A stretch of DNA of 57,038 bases. Source: an uncultured Verrucomicrobiota bacterium. GTDB taxonomy: Bacteria; Verrucomicrobiota; Verrucomicrobiia; Opitutales; Intestinicryptomonadaceae. The notes beneath the pieces were generated by a model. It was not told the DNA's origin. It did not search any database and saw nothing but the letters and a program-made list of their open reading frames with translations. Positions 33,710 through 41,330 of this stretch are shown here, one piece after another. How positions within the stretch are numbered: position 1 is the first letter of the stretch; each line of letters opens with the position of its first letter. Location of the stretch: contig CASFWX010000035.1 in NCBI GenBank assembly GCA_949298545.1, forward strand, positions 1 to 57,038, written 5' to 3'. The translations under genes and the position numbers were made by a program.

Positions 33710-34750
33710 CTATTGGTTCGACCTGTCGAAAGCCGAATCAAACGCTATTGCCGACGGCGGAAAATCGTAGGATTTCACGAACTGCAAAGACTCGCTTGCC
33801 CCGTGTATCCTGTCCATTCTTCCGTCCTCCCATTCCACCGACAATGGCCCCTTGTAGGATATGTCGTTCAAAGCCACTATGATTTCCTCGAAGTTTATGT
33901 CTCCGTGCCCTATGGAGCGGAAATCCCAATAGCGGCGGGAATCGCAAAAATCGGTGTGCCCGCCGAAAACTCCAGCCTCGCCGGTGCCGTGCCCCCACCA
34001 CACGTCCTTCATGTGGACGTGGTATATTCTGCCGGAGAACTTGCGAATGAACTTGACGTAATCCACCCCTTGGTATCCGAAGTGCGACGGGTCGAAATTG
34101 AACCCAAAGCGCGGATGTTTTTTCACCGCGGCGAGAGCGCGCTCGGCGCTGGCAATATCGAATGCTATTTCGGTCGGATGGACCTCCAAGGCGAAATTGA
34201 CTCCCTCCTTGTCAAACTCGTCGAGAATGGGAATCCATCTCTTGGCAAAGTCCTTGTAGCCGTTTTCTATCGTTCCAGGCAAAACGGGAGGGAAGGAATA
34301 AAGGTACTTCCAAATCGACGAACCAGTAAACCCGGTGACCGTCGGAGGAATGGGAGAAGCTGCCAGACCTTTTGGCCGCATCGACATAAATTTCTTGCAT
34401 ACTTTTGCCGTGCGCACCATTTCCTCTGCGGCGCGGCGGCGGACGCCTTCGGGCTTTCCGTCTCCCCAAATTGAATCGGGCAGCATTGCTTTGTGGCGGG
34501 CGTCTATCTCGTCGCATACGCACTGCCCCACCAAATGGTTTGAAAGCGCGTAGCAATTCAAACCGTTCTTTTTAAGAATATCCCATCTGCTCTTGAGATA
34601 CGCTTGATTATCCATTTTTGCGGGATCGAAGTGGTTTTGGGTAATCGCTATCTCGAGCCCTTCGTAGCCCATTTTCTTGGCGATGGGCGCGAGCTTTTCA
34701 AGCTTCATATCCGCCCATTGTCCGGTAAACAATGTAATTGGTCTTGCCAT
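33710..34750 (-). CDS. Sugar phosphate isomerase/epimerase family protein
   Basis: 346 residues in the xylose-isomerase-like TIM barrel family (AP endonuclease 2 fold). No signal peptide is seen, so it acts in the cytoplasm. The metal-binding residues can be placed in [10 protein letters not shown] (Glu), [10 protein letters not shown] (Asp and His), HVHMKDVWW (His) and LSVEWEDGR (Glu), a full set for a divalent metal. The N-terminal GYEGLEIAI is typical of the fold. Family members isomerise or epimerise free or 3-keto sugars, inositols or sugar phosphates. It is close to the oxidoreductase operon but has its own promoter region and terminator. Substrate is unknown. Confidence 0.82.
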   Translation of the reverse strand: MARPITLFTGQWADMKLEKLAPIAKKMGYEGLEIAITQNHFDPAKMDNQAYLKSRWDILKKNGLNCYALSNHLVGQCVCDEIDARHKAMLPDSIWGDGKPEGVRRRAAEEMVRTAKVCKKFMSMRPKGLAASPIPPTVTGFTGSSIWKYLYSFPPVLPGTIENGYKDFAKRWIPILDEFDKEGVNFALEVHPTEIAFDIASAERALAAVKKHPRFGFNFDPSHFGYQGVDYVKFIRKFSGRIYHVHMKDVWWGHGTGEAGVFGGHTDFCDSRRYWDFRSIGHGDINFEEIIVALNDISYKGPLSVEWEDGRMDRIHGASESLQFVKSYDFPPSAIAFDSAFDRSNQ

Positions 34751-34913
34751 AATTTCCTACTTTCTTCTGATATTCTATTTTTATAGAAAAACTTGGCGGC
34801 CGGCAAAAATGGCCGTCTCCCCTTTGCTTTTAAGAGGTTTAGCCGCATACCGCCCAGCTTTCAAGTTTTTTTTTCGGGCTGCGCGGACAGATTGCTTTAC
34901 ATTTAAGTTGCAA

Positions 34914-34940
34914 AATTAAAAAGGCCCGCAGAAACGGGCC
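34914..34940 (-). terminator. Intrinsic terminator of the STAS gene
   Basis: A 6-bp stem pairs GGCCCG (34923-34928) with CGGGCC (34935-34940) around a six-base loop. On the minus strand it is followed by TTTTTAATTTT. It lies about 25 bases after the STAS stop codon. Confidence 0.75.
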
Positions 34941-34963
34941 AAATAGACGGTGCACAAACTCAA

Positions 34964-35296
34964 TTAGAGGCTTTTAAGCGCCTCGTCGCGGGTTGCGTAT
35001 ATTGGGAAAATCGAAGTGAATCCCGATATTTCAAACACCTGCTTTACGTTCTGGCTGAGCCCTGATAGAGCTATCTCACCGGAAACTTTTTTAAACTGTT
35101 TTGCCGCGCTCAAAAGCGCCCTCAGCCCCGCGCTGCTGATATATTCAAGCTCGCGGCACTCGACGAGGACTTTCGTTTCGCCATCTTCAAAGAGCTTGTC
35201 AAAGACCTTCTCCAATTCGGCGGTCGTGGTGACATTCAACCTGCCCTTGAGGGTTATAACTGCGACGTCGTTTGATTTTTCCTGCGAAATTTCCAT
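34964..35296 (-). CDS. STAS-domain anti-sigma factor antagonist
   Basis: 110 residues forming a single STAS domain. The fold can be followed: strand DVAVITLKGRLNV, helix around TTTAELEKVFDKL, strand ETKVLVECRELEYIS and the phosphorylation segment YISSAGLRALL with Ser54/Ser55, where a serine kinase usually acts. In SpoIIAA-type regulators the unphosphorylated form binds an anti-sigma factor kinase and releases a sigma factor. No partner kinase or phosphatase is encoded nearby, so the partner must lie elsewhere. It sits alone between two terminators. It could also act in a stress or exopolysaccharide switch, since the target is not visible here. Confidence 0.82.
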   Translation of the reverse strand: MEISQEKSNDVAVITLKGRLNVTTTAELEKVFDKLFEDGETKVLVECRELEYISSAGLRALLSAAKQFKKVSGEIALSGLSQNVKQVFEISGFTSIFPIYATRDEALKSL

Positions 35297-35385
35297 GTTG
35301 TTTTTTATTATTTGATTGTTTCAGATCCTGTAATTCCCGGAGACAAATGCAACCCTTTTTTGGCTCCTCCGGCAAAACCGGCATT

Positions 35386-35420
35386 AAAAGAAAGCGGGAA
35401 ACGCGCAAAGCGTTTCCCGC
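35386..35420 (-). terminator. Intrinsic terminator of the PPDK gene
   Basis: An 11-bp perfect stem pairs GCGGGAAACGC (35394-35404) with GCGTTTCCCGC (35410-35420) around a GCAAA loop. On the minus strand it is followed by TTTCTTTTAATG. It lies 14 bases after the PPDK stop codon. Confidence 0.85.
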
Positions 35421-35433
35421 AAAGGTAAAACTG

Positions 35434-38184
35434 CTATTTTCTGAGAGCCGCCTGGGCCGCCGCAAGGCGCGCCACCGGAACTCTCGGCGGAGAGCAGCTG
35501 ACATAATTCAAACCGACGTCGTTGAAGAAGTTTATCGAGTCGGGATCACCGCCGTGCTCGCCGCATATGCCGAGTTTCAAATCGGCGCGCACCGACCTTC
35601 CCTTTTGGGCGCCTATGCGGACGAGTTGCCCTACGCCCTCCACGTCTATGGAAGCGAAGGGGTTTTTCGGAAGTATGTCGAGCTCCTTGTAGCGTCCGAG
35701 GAAGCTCCCCGAATCGTCGCGGCTCATTCCGAGGCCGGTCTGGGTGAGGTCGTTGGTTCCGAATGAGAAGAACTGCGCCACTTCCGCTATCTGGTCGGCT
35801 GTGAGCGCTCCGCGCGGAACTTCAATCATGGTTCCGAGCATATAGTCTATCTTGACTTTTTTCTCCTTCATCACCTGGTCGGCAACGGCTCTAATCTGCT
35901 CGGCCTGGAACTTGAGCTCCTGCACAAAGCCGACGAGCGGAACCATGATTTCAACCTTAACTTTGCGCCCCTTCTTAGACTTCATCACGTTTGCGGCGGC
36001 CTCGAATATCGCGCGCGCCTGCATTCTGGTGATTTCGGGATAGCTGTTGCCCAAGCGGCAGCCGCGGTGCCCGAGCATGGGATTTTGCTCCTCGAGAGCC
36101 TTGCACCTTTCGGAAACTATCTCGGAGGAGACGTTCATCTTTTCGGCGAGGGCGTTTCTCTGGGCGCTCTCGTGGGGGAGGAACTCGTGCAAGGGAGGGT
36201 CGAGAAGCCTGACCGTCACAGGCAAGCCGTCCATCGCCTTGAATATTCCCTCAAAGTCCTTGCGCTGGTACGGCAAAAGCTTGTCCAAAGCCTTTTGGCG
36301 CTCATTTTCATCGCCGGCGAGTATCATTTCGCGCACGGAATCTATTCTGTCGCCCTCGAAGAACATGTGTTCGGTTCTGCAGAGCCCTATGCCTTCCGCA
36401 CCGAGCTCCACGGCCATCTTCGCCTGGGCTGGCGTATCGGCGTTTGTGCGTATGCCGAGCTTGCGGTATTTATCCGCCCATTTCATGACCGTGTCGAACA
36501 ATTTGTACGTATAGCTCTTTGAAGGTTTCATCTTGCCGGAGAGGACGCGTATAACCTCGCTCGGGGCAGTCGCTATTTCGCCGAGGAAGACCTCGCCTGT
36601 CGTTCCGTCTATAGAGATGTAGTCGCCCTCCTTCACAACGGCGCCGTTTATGGACATCAGGTGTTTCCCGTAATCCATCGAGATTTCCGAAGCGGCGCAA
36701 ATGCACACTTTTCCCATCTGCCTCGCGACCAGAGCCGCGTGAGAGCTGACTCCGCCGCGCGAAGTCAAAATGCCTTCGGCTGCAATCATGCCCCTCAAGT
36801 CCTCGGGAGAGGTCTCCTCGCGGCAAAGGATCGCCTTTCTGCCTTTTGCATTCACCAGTTCCGCCTGGGCTGCGGTAAACACCACTTCGCCGGACGCCGC
36901 GCCCGGACCTGCGGGAAGCCCCTTTGTCAAAACTTTCGCCTTCTTTACGGCGGCGGTGTCGAATACAGGAACCAGAAGGCTCGAAATGGAGTCGGCGGGA
37001 ATTTTCAAGACCGCCGTCTTTTCGTCCATAAAGCCCTCTTTATTCATCTCGACTGCTATGCGGACGGCTGAAAGCCCGGTGCGCTTGCCGTTGCGGGTCT
37101 GGAGCATGTAGAGCTTGTTCTCCTCTATGGTGAACTCGAAATCCTGCATGTCCTTAAAATGCTTTTCGAGCTTATTGCGAATGTTCAAAAGCTCTTTATA
37201 GGCTTTGGGCATCTCTTTCTCAAGCTGGGATATCTTATGCGGAGTCCGAACCCCGGCGACGACGTCCTCGCCCTGCGCGTTTATGAGATATTCGCCGTAA
37301 AAGCGGTTTTCGCCGTTTGCGGGATCGCGGGTGAAGGCGACGCCCGTGGCGCTCGTATCGCCCTTATTTCCAAATACCATAGTCTGAACGTTGACGGCCG
37401 TTCCCCATGAGGCGGGTATGTTGTACTTTTGGCGGTACAATATTGCGCGCTCGTTCATCCACGAGTCGAATACCGCGCCTATCGCGCCCCACAGCTGCTC
37501 GTAGACATCCTGGGGGAAGTTCTTGCCGGCGCGCACTTTTATCAATGCCTTGTAGCGCTTGACAAGCTCCTGGAGATCTTCGACCGACAGCTCAGTGTCG
37601 AGCTCTTTACCCTTTTCGGCCTTGAGGGTTTCCATAACCTCATGGAATGGTTCCGCTTCAGCCTCGTTGCGGGCCTGGACGCACATGACGACGTCCCCGT
37701 ACATTTGAATAAAGCGGCGATAGCAATCCCAGGCGAAACGGGGATTTCCGGTTTTTTCTGCCAACCCGAGAACGGTTTTATCGTTGAGGCCGAGGTTGAG
37801 TATCGTATCCATCATTCCCGGCATGGACTCGCGCGCGCCGGAGCGGACTGAAAACAGCAGGGGATCTTTTTCGTCTCCAAATTTCTTGCCCATCTGCTTC
37901 TCGACGGACGCGACGCCCGCCAGAACCTGATCTTTGAGCGCTGCGGGATATTTTTTCCCGTTTTGATAGAAATACGTGCAAACTTCCGTCGTTATGGTAA
38001 AGCCGGGAGGAACCGGCAGACCGATGCGCGCCATTTCCGCGAGATTGGCGCCCTTTCCTCCGAGGAGATTTCTCATTTTTGCGTCTCCGTCGGTCTTAAC
38101 GCCGAACAAATAAGTGTATTTTTGCCTTTTCGGCGACGCGCTCTTTTTTGCGGCGGACGCCTTTTTCTTAGCAAGCTTTTGCAT
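35434..38184 (-). CDS. ppdK: Pyruvate, phosphate dikinase
   Basis: 916 residues. A Lys/Ala/Ser-rich N-terminal extension of about 20 residues precedes the nucleotide-binding domain ([15 protein letters not shown], then [20 protein letters not shown]). The phosphohistidine domain has [16 protein letters not shown], with Ser in the place of the usual Thr before SHA. The C-terminal TIM barrel has [10 protein letters not shown] with the catalytic Cys. The enzyme interconverts pyruvate, ATP and phosphate with PEP, AMP and pyrophosphate. With the pyrophosphatase at 17720-19999 it could let the cell use pyrophosphate as an energy donor in glycolysis. It is transcribed alone and ends at a strong terminator. 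Confidence 0.92.
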   Translation of the reverse strand: MQKLAKKKASAAKKSASPKRQKYTYLFGVKTDGDAKMRNLLGGKGANLAEMARIGLPVPPGFTITTEVCTYFYQNGKKYPAALKDQVLAGVASVEKQMGKKFGDEKDPLLFSVRSGARESMPGMMDTILNLGLNDKTVLGLAEKTGNPRFAWDCYRRFIQMYGDVVMCVQARNEAEAEPFHEVMETLKAEKGKELDTELSVEDLQELVKRYKALIKVRAGKNFPQDVYEQLWGAIGAVFDSWMNERAILYRQKYNIPASWGTAVNVQTMVFGNKGDTSATGVAFTRDPANGENRFYGEYLINAQGEDVVAGVRTPHKISQLEKEMPKAYKELLNIRNKLEKHFKDMQDFEFTIEENKLYMLQTRNGKRTGLSAVRIAVEMNKEGFMDEKTAVLKIPADSISSLLVPVFDTAAVKKAKVLTKGLPAGPGAASGEVVFTAAQAELVNAKGRKAILCREETSPEDLRGMIAAEGILTSRGGVSSHAALVARQMGKVCICAASEISMDYGKHLMSINGAVVKEGDYISIDGTTGEVFLGEIATAPSEVIRVLSGKMKPSKSYTYKLFDTVMKWADKYRKLGIRTNADTPAQAKMAVELGAEGIGLCRTEHMFFEGDRIDSVREMILAGDENERQKALDKLLPYQRKDFEGIFKAMDGLPVTVRLLDPPLHEFLPHESAQRNALAEKMNVSSEIVSERCKALEEQNPMLGHRGCRLGNSYPEITRMQARAIFEAAANVMKSKKGRKVKVEIMVPLVGFVQELKFQAEQIRAVADQVMKEKKVKIDYMLGTMIEVPRGALTADQIAEVAQFFSFGTNDLTQTGLGMSRDDSGSFLGRYKELDILPKNPFASIDVEGVGQLVRIGAQKGRSVRADLKLGICGEHGGDPDSINFFNDVGLNYVSCSPPRVPVARLAAAQAALRK

Positions 38185-38593
38185 ATTTATTAATTTGATT
38201 TTATTTTTATTGTTACTATTCGCTTACAGCGTATCGTACAAGATGCGCAAATTCGAAAAAAGCCACCGCAACCGCCAGATTTCAACCCGACGGAACGGCA
38301 GAGAAAATGCGCCCTTATCCGGATATTTCGACCCGCCCCTTCGCTTCCGAGCGGAGTGCGGGAGAAAAAACAGTGCATTCCCAAGAAAGGCTTAGAGAGC
38401 GCCGATGCGAGATCATAAACCGAAAACAGAACATGCCTGTATTAAACGGCGTATTTTTTCGGACGCGCCTTTTGAGTCAAGATTTTTTTGAGCAAATATT
38501 TATCATTGCTTTTGGCGGGCGCCAAAATTTGCGAAGCGTTAAAATCGGAAAATAACGTTGCGCCGGAAGGCGAAATCCGTTTTTACTGAATGT
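38185..38593. other. Intergenic region between PPDK and the zinc ribbon gene
   Basis: About 410 bases between divergent genes. It must contain the promoters of both, but no consensus pair stands out. Short frames on both strands lack ribosome binding sites and conserved features. No RNA gene is recognised. Confidence 0.45.
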
Positions 38594-39298
38594 GTGAAAG
38601 GAACAATATCATCACTTTTAAAGCTTCAGGAAAAAGATATCGCCCTAGCCTCTCTCCGTGGCAAACTCTCCGCCATACCCGCTGGGATAGCCGCCCTCAA
38701 GAGGGAAGCTGACGAGGCGGAAGGCCGCCTGAATGCGGAGCGCGAAGCTTTCGCCCAGCTCGAAAAGAAACGCGCGCAAATGAGGGCGGAACGGCGCGCC
38801 GTCGAAGAAAAAATCTCAAAATACAAGTCCCAGCTTCCGGAAGTAAAAAAGAACGACGATTACTCCGCCCTGTCCGCGGAAATAGACCGCATGCTCTCAG
38901 CGGTGTCCGCCATGGAGGAGGAGGAACTGAAAGTCCTGTTTGACATCGACTCAAAGCGCGAATCCCTCAAAAGCATGGAGGAGGCTGCGGAAAATTTAAA
39001 AGAATCCATAAAGGGCAAAATGGAGTCTGTCGCCCAAAGCGGGCGCGAACTTGAACTGCGCGTTGCCGACGCATTAGCAGAGAGGGATTCGGCAGCCTCG
39101 GAAGTTCCGCCTGACATGCTTGCAGCTTATGAGAAACTCCGCGATAGCGGCAAGAAGCAGCCTCTTGTCGTCCCGTTGAAAGGGGATTTGTGCGGGGGCT
39201 GCTTTCTAAAGGTTTCCGGCGAAGTTGAATCCAAGCTGAAAGAGCCGGGCGCCACCGCCATTTGCGAACAATGCGGAAGAATTATTTATCTTGACTGA
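38594..39298 (+). CDS. C4-type zinc ribbon domain protein
   Basis: About 234 residues from a GTG at 38594. The start is uncertain, since no in-frame ATG is well placed: a TTG at 38558 would extend it, and AAAGGA lies just inside this start. A long helical hairpin or coiled coil (about 15-170, beginning LLKLQEKDIALASLRGKL) is followed by a zinc ribbon with CGGC and CEQCG near the end. This is the C4-type zinc ribbon (PF02591) family, found across many bacteria. Members are thought to act in RNA or nucleotide-related processes, but the role is poorly defined. It is followed by a hairpin and then the ribosomal protein genes. Confidence 0.8.
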   Translation: MKGTISSLLKLQEKDIALASLRGKLSAIPAGIAALKREADEAEGRLNAEREAFAQLEKKRAQMRAERRAVEEKISKYKSQLPEVKKNDDYSALSAEIDRMLSAVSAMEEEELKVLFDIDSKRESLKSMEEAAENLKESIKGKMESVAQSGRELELRVADALAERDSAASEVPPDMLAAYEKLRDSGKKQPLVVPLKGDLCGGCFLKVSGEVESKLKEPGATAICEQCGRIIYLD

Positions 39299-39328
39299 CC
39301 CGCTTATTTCGCGCCGCGGGTTATTTTT
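39298..39328 (+). terminator. Possible terminator after the zinc ribbon gene
   Basis: A 6-bp stem pairs ACCCGC (39298-39303) with GCGGGT (39316-39321) around a 12-base loop, followed by TATTTTTAC. The last base of the stop codon forms part of the stem. A second hairpin, CGGGGAA (39335-39341) with TTCCCCG (39350-39356), lies downstream but is followed by A, not T. Confidence 0.5.
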
Positions 39329-39412
39329 ACCATGCGGGGAAATTCGCTCTTCCCCGAAAAAAGCCCGTATTGAAAGATTGGCAAAAGCCCAAGGAAAAAA
39401 TTAAAAATTTCC

Positions 39413-39441
39413 TTTACATGAGCGGACAAAAAAATTTAATA
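39413..39441 (+). promoter_or_regulatory. Candidate promoter for rpmI-rplT
   Basis: TTTACA (39413-39418) is separated by 16-17 bases from TTTAAT/TTAATA (39435-39441), a reasonable -35/-10 pair. rpmI starts 25 bases later, leaving a short leader. The hairpins upstream of it, at 39298-39356, would lie outside the transcript. Confidence 0.4.
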
Positions 39442-39465
39442 AGCCGCTTTCTTAATCAAACAACA

Positions 39466-39657
39466 ATGCAAAAGACTAAGAAATCAATAGCAAAACGCTT
39501 CAAGATTACCGCTACGGGCAAAGTGCTCCGCAGGAGTCCCGGCAAACGCCACCTTCTGTCTGCAAAGTCCGTCAAGCAGAAGCGCTCGATGGGACAAGAC
39601 AAGCCGGTAACCCCCGGAGTTGCCTCGTTCGTCAAGAGGGCGCTTCCCTTCGCATAG
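39466..39657 (+). CDS. rpmI: 50S ribosomal protein L35
   Basis: 63 residues from the ATG at 39466. A longer in-frame start at 39370 would add 32 residues that do not match the family. The sequence shows the L35 pattern: a basic N-terminus with KKSIAKRFKITATGKVLRR, RSPGKRHLLSAKS and KQKRSMGQD near the end. It binds 23S rRNA in the large subunit. rplT follows 87 bases later. In many bacteria infC precedes rpmI; here the gene before it is the zinc ribbon protein and infC is not in the window. Confidence 0.93.
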   Translation: MQKTKKSIAKRFKITATGKVLRRSPGKRHLLSAKSVKQKRSMGQDKPVTPGVASFVKRALPFA

Positions 39658-39744
39658 CAGGCAATCTAAAAGCACCAACAAGTACAGCTTCGAAAGGGTG
39701 AAGGCGACCCCCAGGGGCAAGAAACAGAAAACAGGAGAAAAAAC

Positions 39745-40104
39745 ATGCCAAAAGTAAAAACTTCAGTGGCGTCCCGCAAACGCAGGCTGCGGACGCTGAA
39801 AAACGCAAGGGGCTATTTCGGCAATAAGTCGCGCCTCTTCCGCTATGCAAAGGATGCCGTACAGCGCGCGGGAAAATACGCATACCGCGACCGCAGGGTC
39901 CGCCGCCGCGAATTCCGCCGCCTCTGGATAACCCGCATAAACGCAGCATGCAGAGCGGCAGGCTGCAAATACAGCAGTTTCATGGCGGGTCTCAAAAAGC
40001 TGAATGTCGAACTCGACAGAAAACAGCTTTCGGAACTTGCCATTCACGACGAAGCGGCCTTCTCCGCCCTCGTGAAGAAAGTTATCGACTCTCTCGCAAA
40101 ATAG
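39745..40104 (+). CDS. rplT: 50S ribosomal protein L20
   Basis: 119 residues with the L20 signature. The basic N-terminal extension is VKTSVASRKRRLRTLKNARG, then RDRRVRRREFRRLWITRINA, with AGCKYSSFMAGLKKLNVELD and LSELAIHDEAAF in the globular part. It is an early assembly protein of the large subunit and represses its own operon in several bacteria by binding its mRNA. A good ribosome binding site (CAGGAG) precedes the ATG. It is followed by a strong terminator-like structure before pheS. Confidence 0.95.
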   Translation: MPKVKTSVASRKRRLRTLKNARGYFGNKSRLFRYAKDAVQRAGKYAYRDRRVRRREFRRLWITRINAACRAAGCKYSSFMAGLKKLNVELDRKQLSELAIHDEAAFSALVKKVIDSLAK

Positions 40105-40125
40105 TTTTGACCGAGAGCAAAGCGG

Positions 40126-40159
40126 AAACGGCGCGCCCCATGGCCCGCCGTTTTTTTTT
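40126..40159 (+). terminator. Intrinsic terminator or attenuator between rplT and pheS
   Basis: An 8-bp stem pairs AAACGGCG (40126-40133) with CGCCGTTT (40146-40153). It is followed by a run of nine T (40151-40159, partly in the stem). pheS begins 110 bases later on the same strand, so partial read-through or a separate promoter must supply pheS. Confidence 0.85.
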
Positions 40160-40268
40160 GCCAGCGAGCTTTTGCCTGATTTTTGCTTGCGTATTTCCGG
40201 ACGGTGAATTTCCTAATAAAACTTATTTTGCGGGCCCTCTTTAGGCTCGAAGAAGGCATTTTCAGAAT

Positions 40269-41315
40269 ATGGAAGAAAAAATAAAGGAAATCCTGGCGAA
40301 GGCGAACGAATTGCTTCCCGCGGCAAGAACGAAGACGGAGATAGCCGAAATCGGCGCGTCAATCACCGGTCCCAACGGGGAATTGACCGCTTTAATGAAG
40401 ACGATCCCCACGCTCGACAAGTCGCAGCGCCCGATAGTCGGCAAACTAATCAACGCCGCAAAAAAGCAAATAGAACCCCTTATATCCGCCGCCTATGCGC
40501 GGGTCGAAAGCGAAGCGATGGCCTCCGCGCTCGGCCCCAAGCCTGATATCACGCTTCCGAACATAGATGCCCGGCGCGGGACCATACACCCATTGACGCT
40601 GACAATCCGGCGCATTTGCGATATTTTTAAACGCGCCGGATTCACTGTAGCTGAGGCGACCGATATGGAAACCGAATGGTTCTGTTTCGACGCCCTCAAC
40701 ACCCCCTCCGACCACCCCGCGCGCGACGCTCAAGACACGCTGTTCATGCCGCCTCAGACGCGGGTGTCAAACGTCTCGAAACATGCCGACGAACTTTACC
40801 TGCTCCGCTCACATACGTCTTCGGTGCAAATCCGCGCGATGCTAAAAGAGGGCGCTCCCATAAGAATCGTCGCCCCGGGGCGCGCATTCAGGCGCGATAC
40901 CGTAGACGCCACACATTCTGCGAACTTCCACCAGATAGAATGCCTATGCATAGACAAGGGGGTAAAACTAACCGATCTAAAAGCCGCCCTCGACTACCTT
41001 TTCCGAAGCCTTTTCGGAAAATCCTCCAAGTCTCGCCTGAGGCCGAGTTTCTTTCCGTTTACCGAACCGAGTTTTGAAGTTGACTTCATGAGCGCCGACA
41101 TCGGAAGGCTCAGCAACCGCTGGATTGAAATAATGGGCTGCGGCATGGTCGACCCCGAAGTCATCAAAAATGTCGGTCTCGATCCCGAAATTTGGTCGGG
41201 GTACGCATTCGGCTTGGGAGTGGAGCGGGTAGCCATGCTCACCCACTCCATAGACGACATTCGCAACTTTTACGCAAACGACGCGCGCTTCCTGCGCCAG
41301 TTCTCGAACAGATAA
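40269..41315 (+). CDS. pheS: Phenylalanine-tRNA ligase alpha subunit
   Basis: 348 residues. An N-terminal coiled-coil domain (about 1-90) is followed by the class II catalytic core. The motifs are TDMETEWFCFDALNTPSDHP and ARDAQDTLFM (motif 1 and entry to the site), HTSSVQIRAM, GRAFRRDTVDATHSANFHQI (motif 2) and GCGMVDPEVIKNVG with YAFGLGVERVAML (motif 3). It activates Phe and transfers it to tRNA-Phe as a heterotetramer with PheT, encoded 15 bases downstream. The ATG at 40269 has no strong ribosome binding site but gives the family start. Read-through from rplT or a promoter within 40160-40268 is needed. Confidence 0.96.
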   Translation: MEEKIKEILAKANELLPAARTKTEIAEIGASITGPNGELTALMKTIPTLDKSQRPIVGKLINAAKKQIEPLISAAYARVESEAMASALGPKPDITLPNIDARRGTIHPLTLTIRRICDIFKRAGFTVAEATDMETEWFCFDALNTPSDHPARDAQDTLFMPPQTRVSNVSKHADELYLLRSHTSSVQIRAMLKEGAPIRIVAPGRAFRRDTVDATHSANFHQIECLCIDKGVKLTDLKAALDYLFRSLFGKSSKSRLRPSFFPFTEPSFEVDFMSADIGRLSNRWIEIMGCGMVDPEVIKNVGLDPEIWSGYAFGLGVERVAMLTHSIDDIRNFYANDARFLRQFSNR

Positions 41316-41330
41316 TAAATTTTTATTCCC

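Noticed and set aside
33668-34474. A 268-codon plus-strand frame inside the isomerase gene
   Set aside because: It lies antisense to the isomerase, whose metal-binding residues are all in place. The plus frame has no signal or motif.
38307-38555. Short plus-strand frame upstream of the zinc ribbon gene
   Set aside because: Arg- and Cys-rich composition, no ribosome binding site and no family; treated as non-coding.
39335-39356. Hairpin CGGGGAA/TTCCCCG before rpmI, considered as an L20-binding leader
   Set aside because: The stem is followed by A rather than T, and it probably lies upstream of the candidate promoter at 39413-39441, so it would not be part of the transcript.
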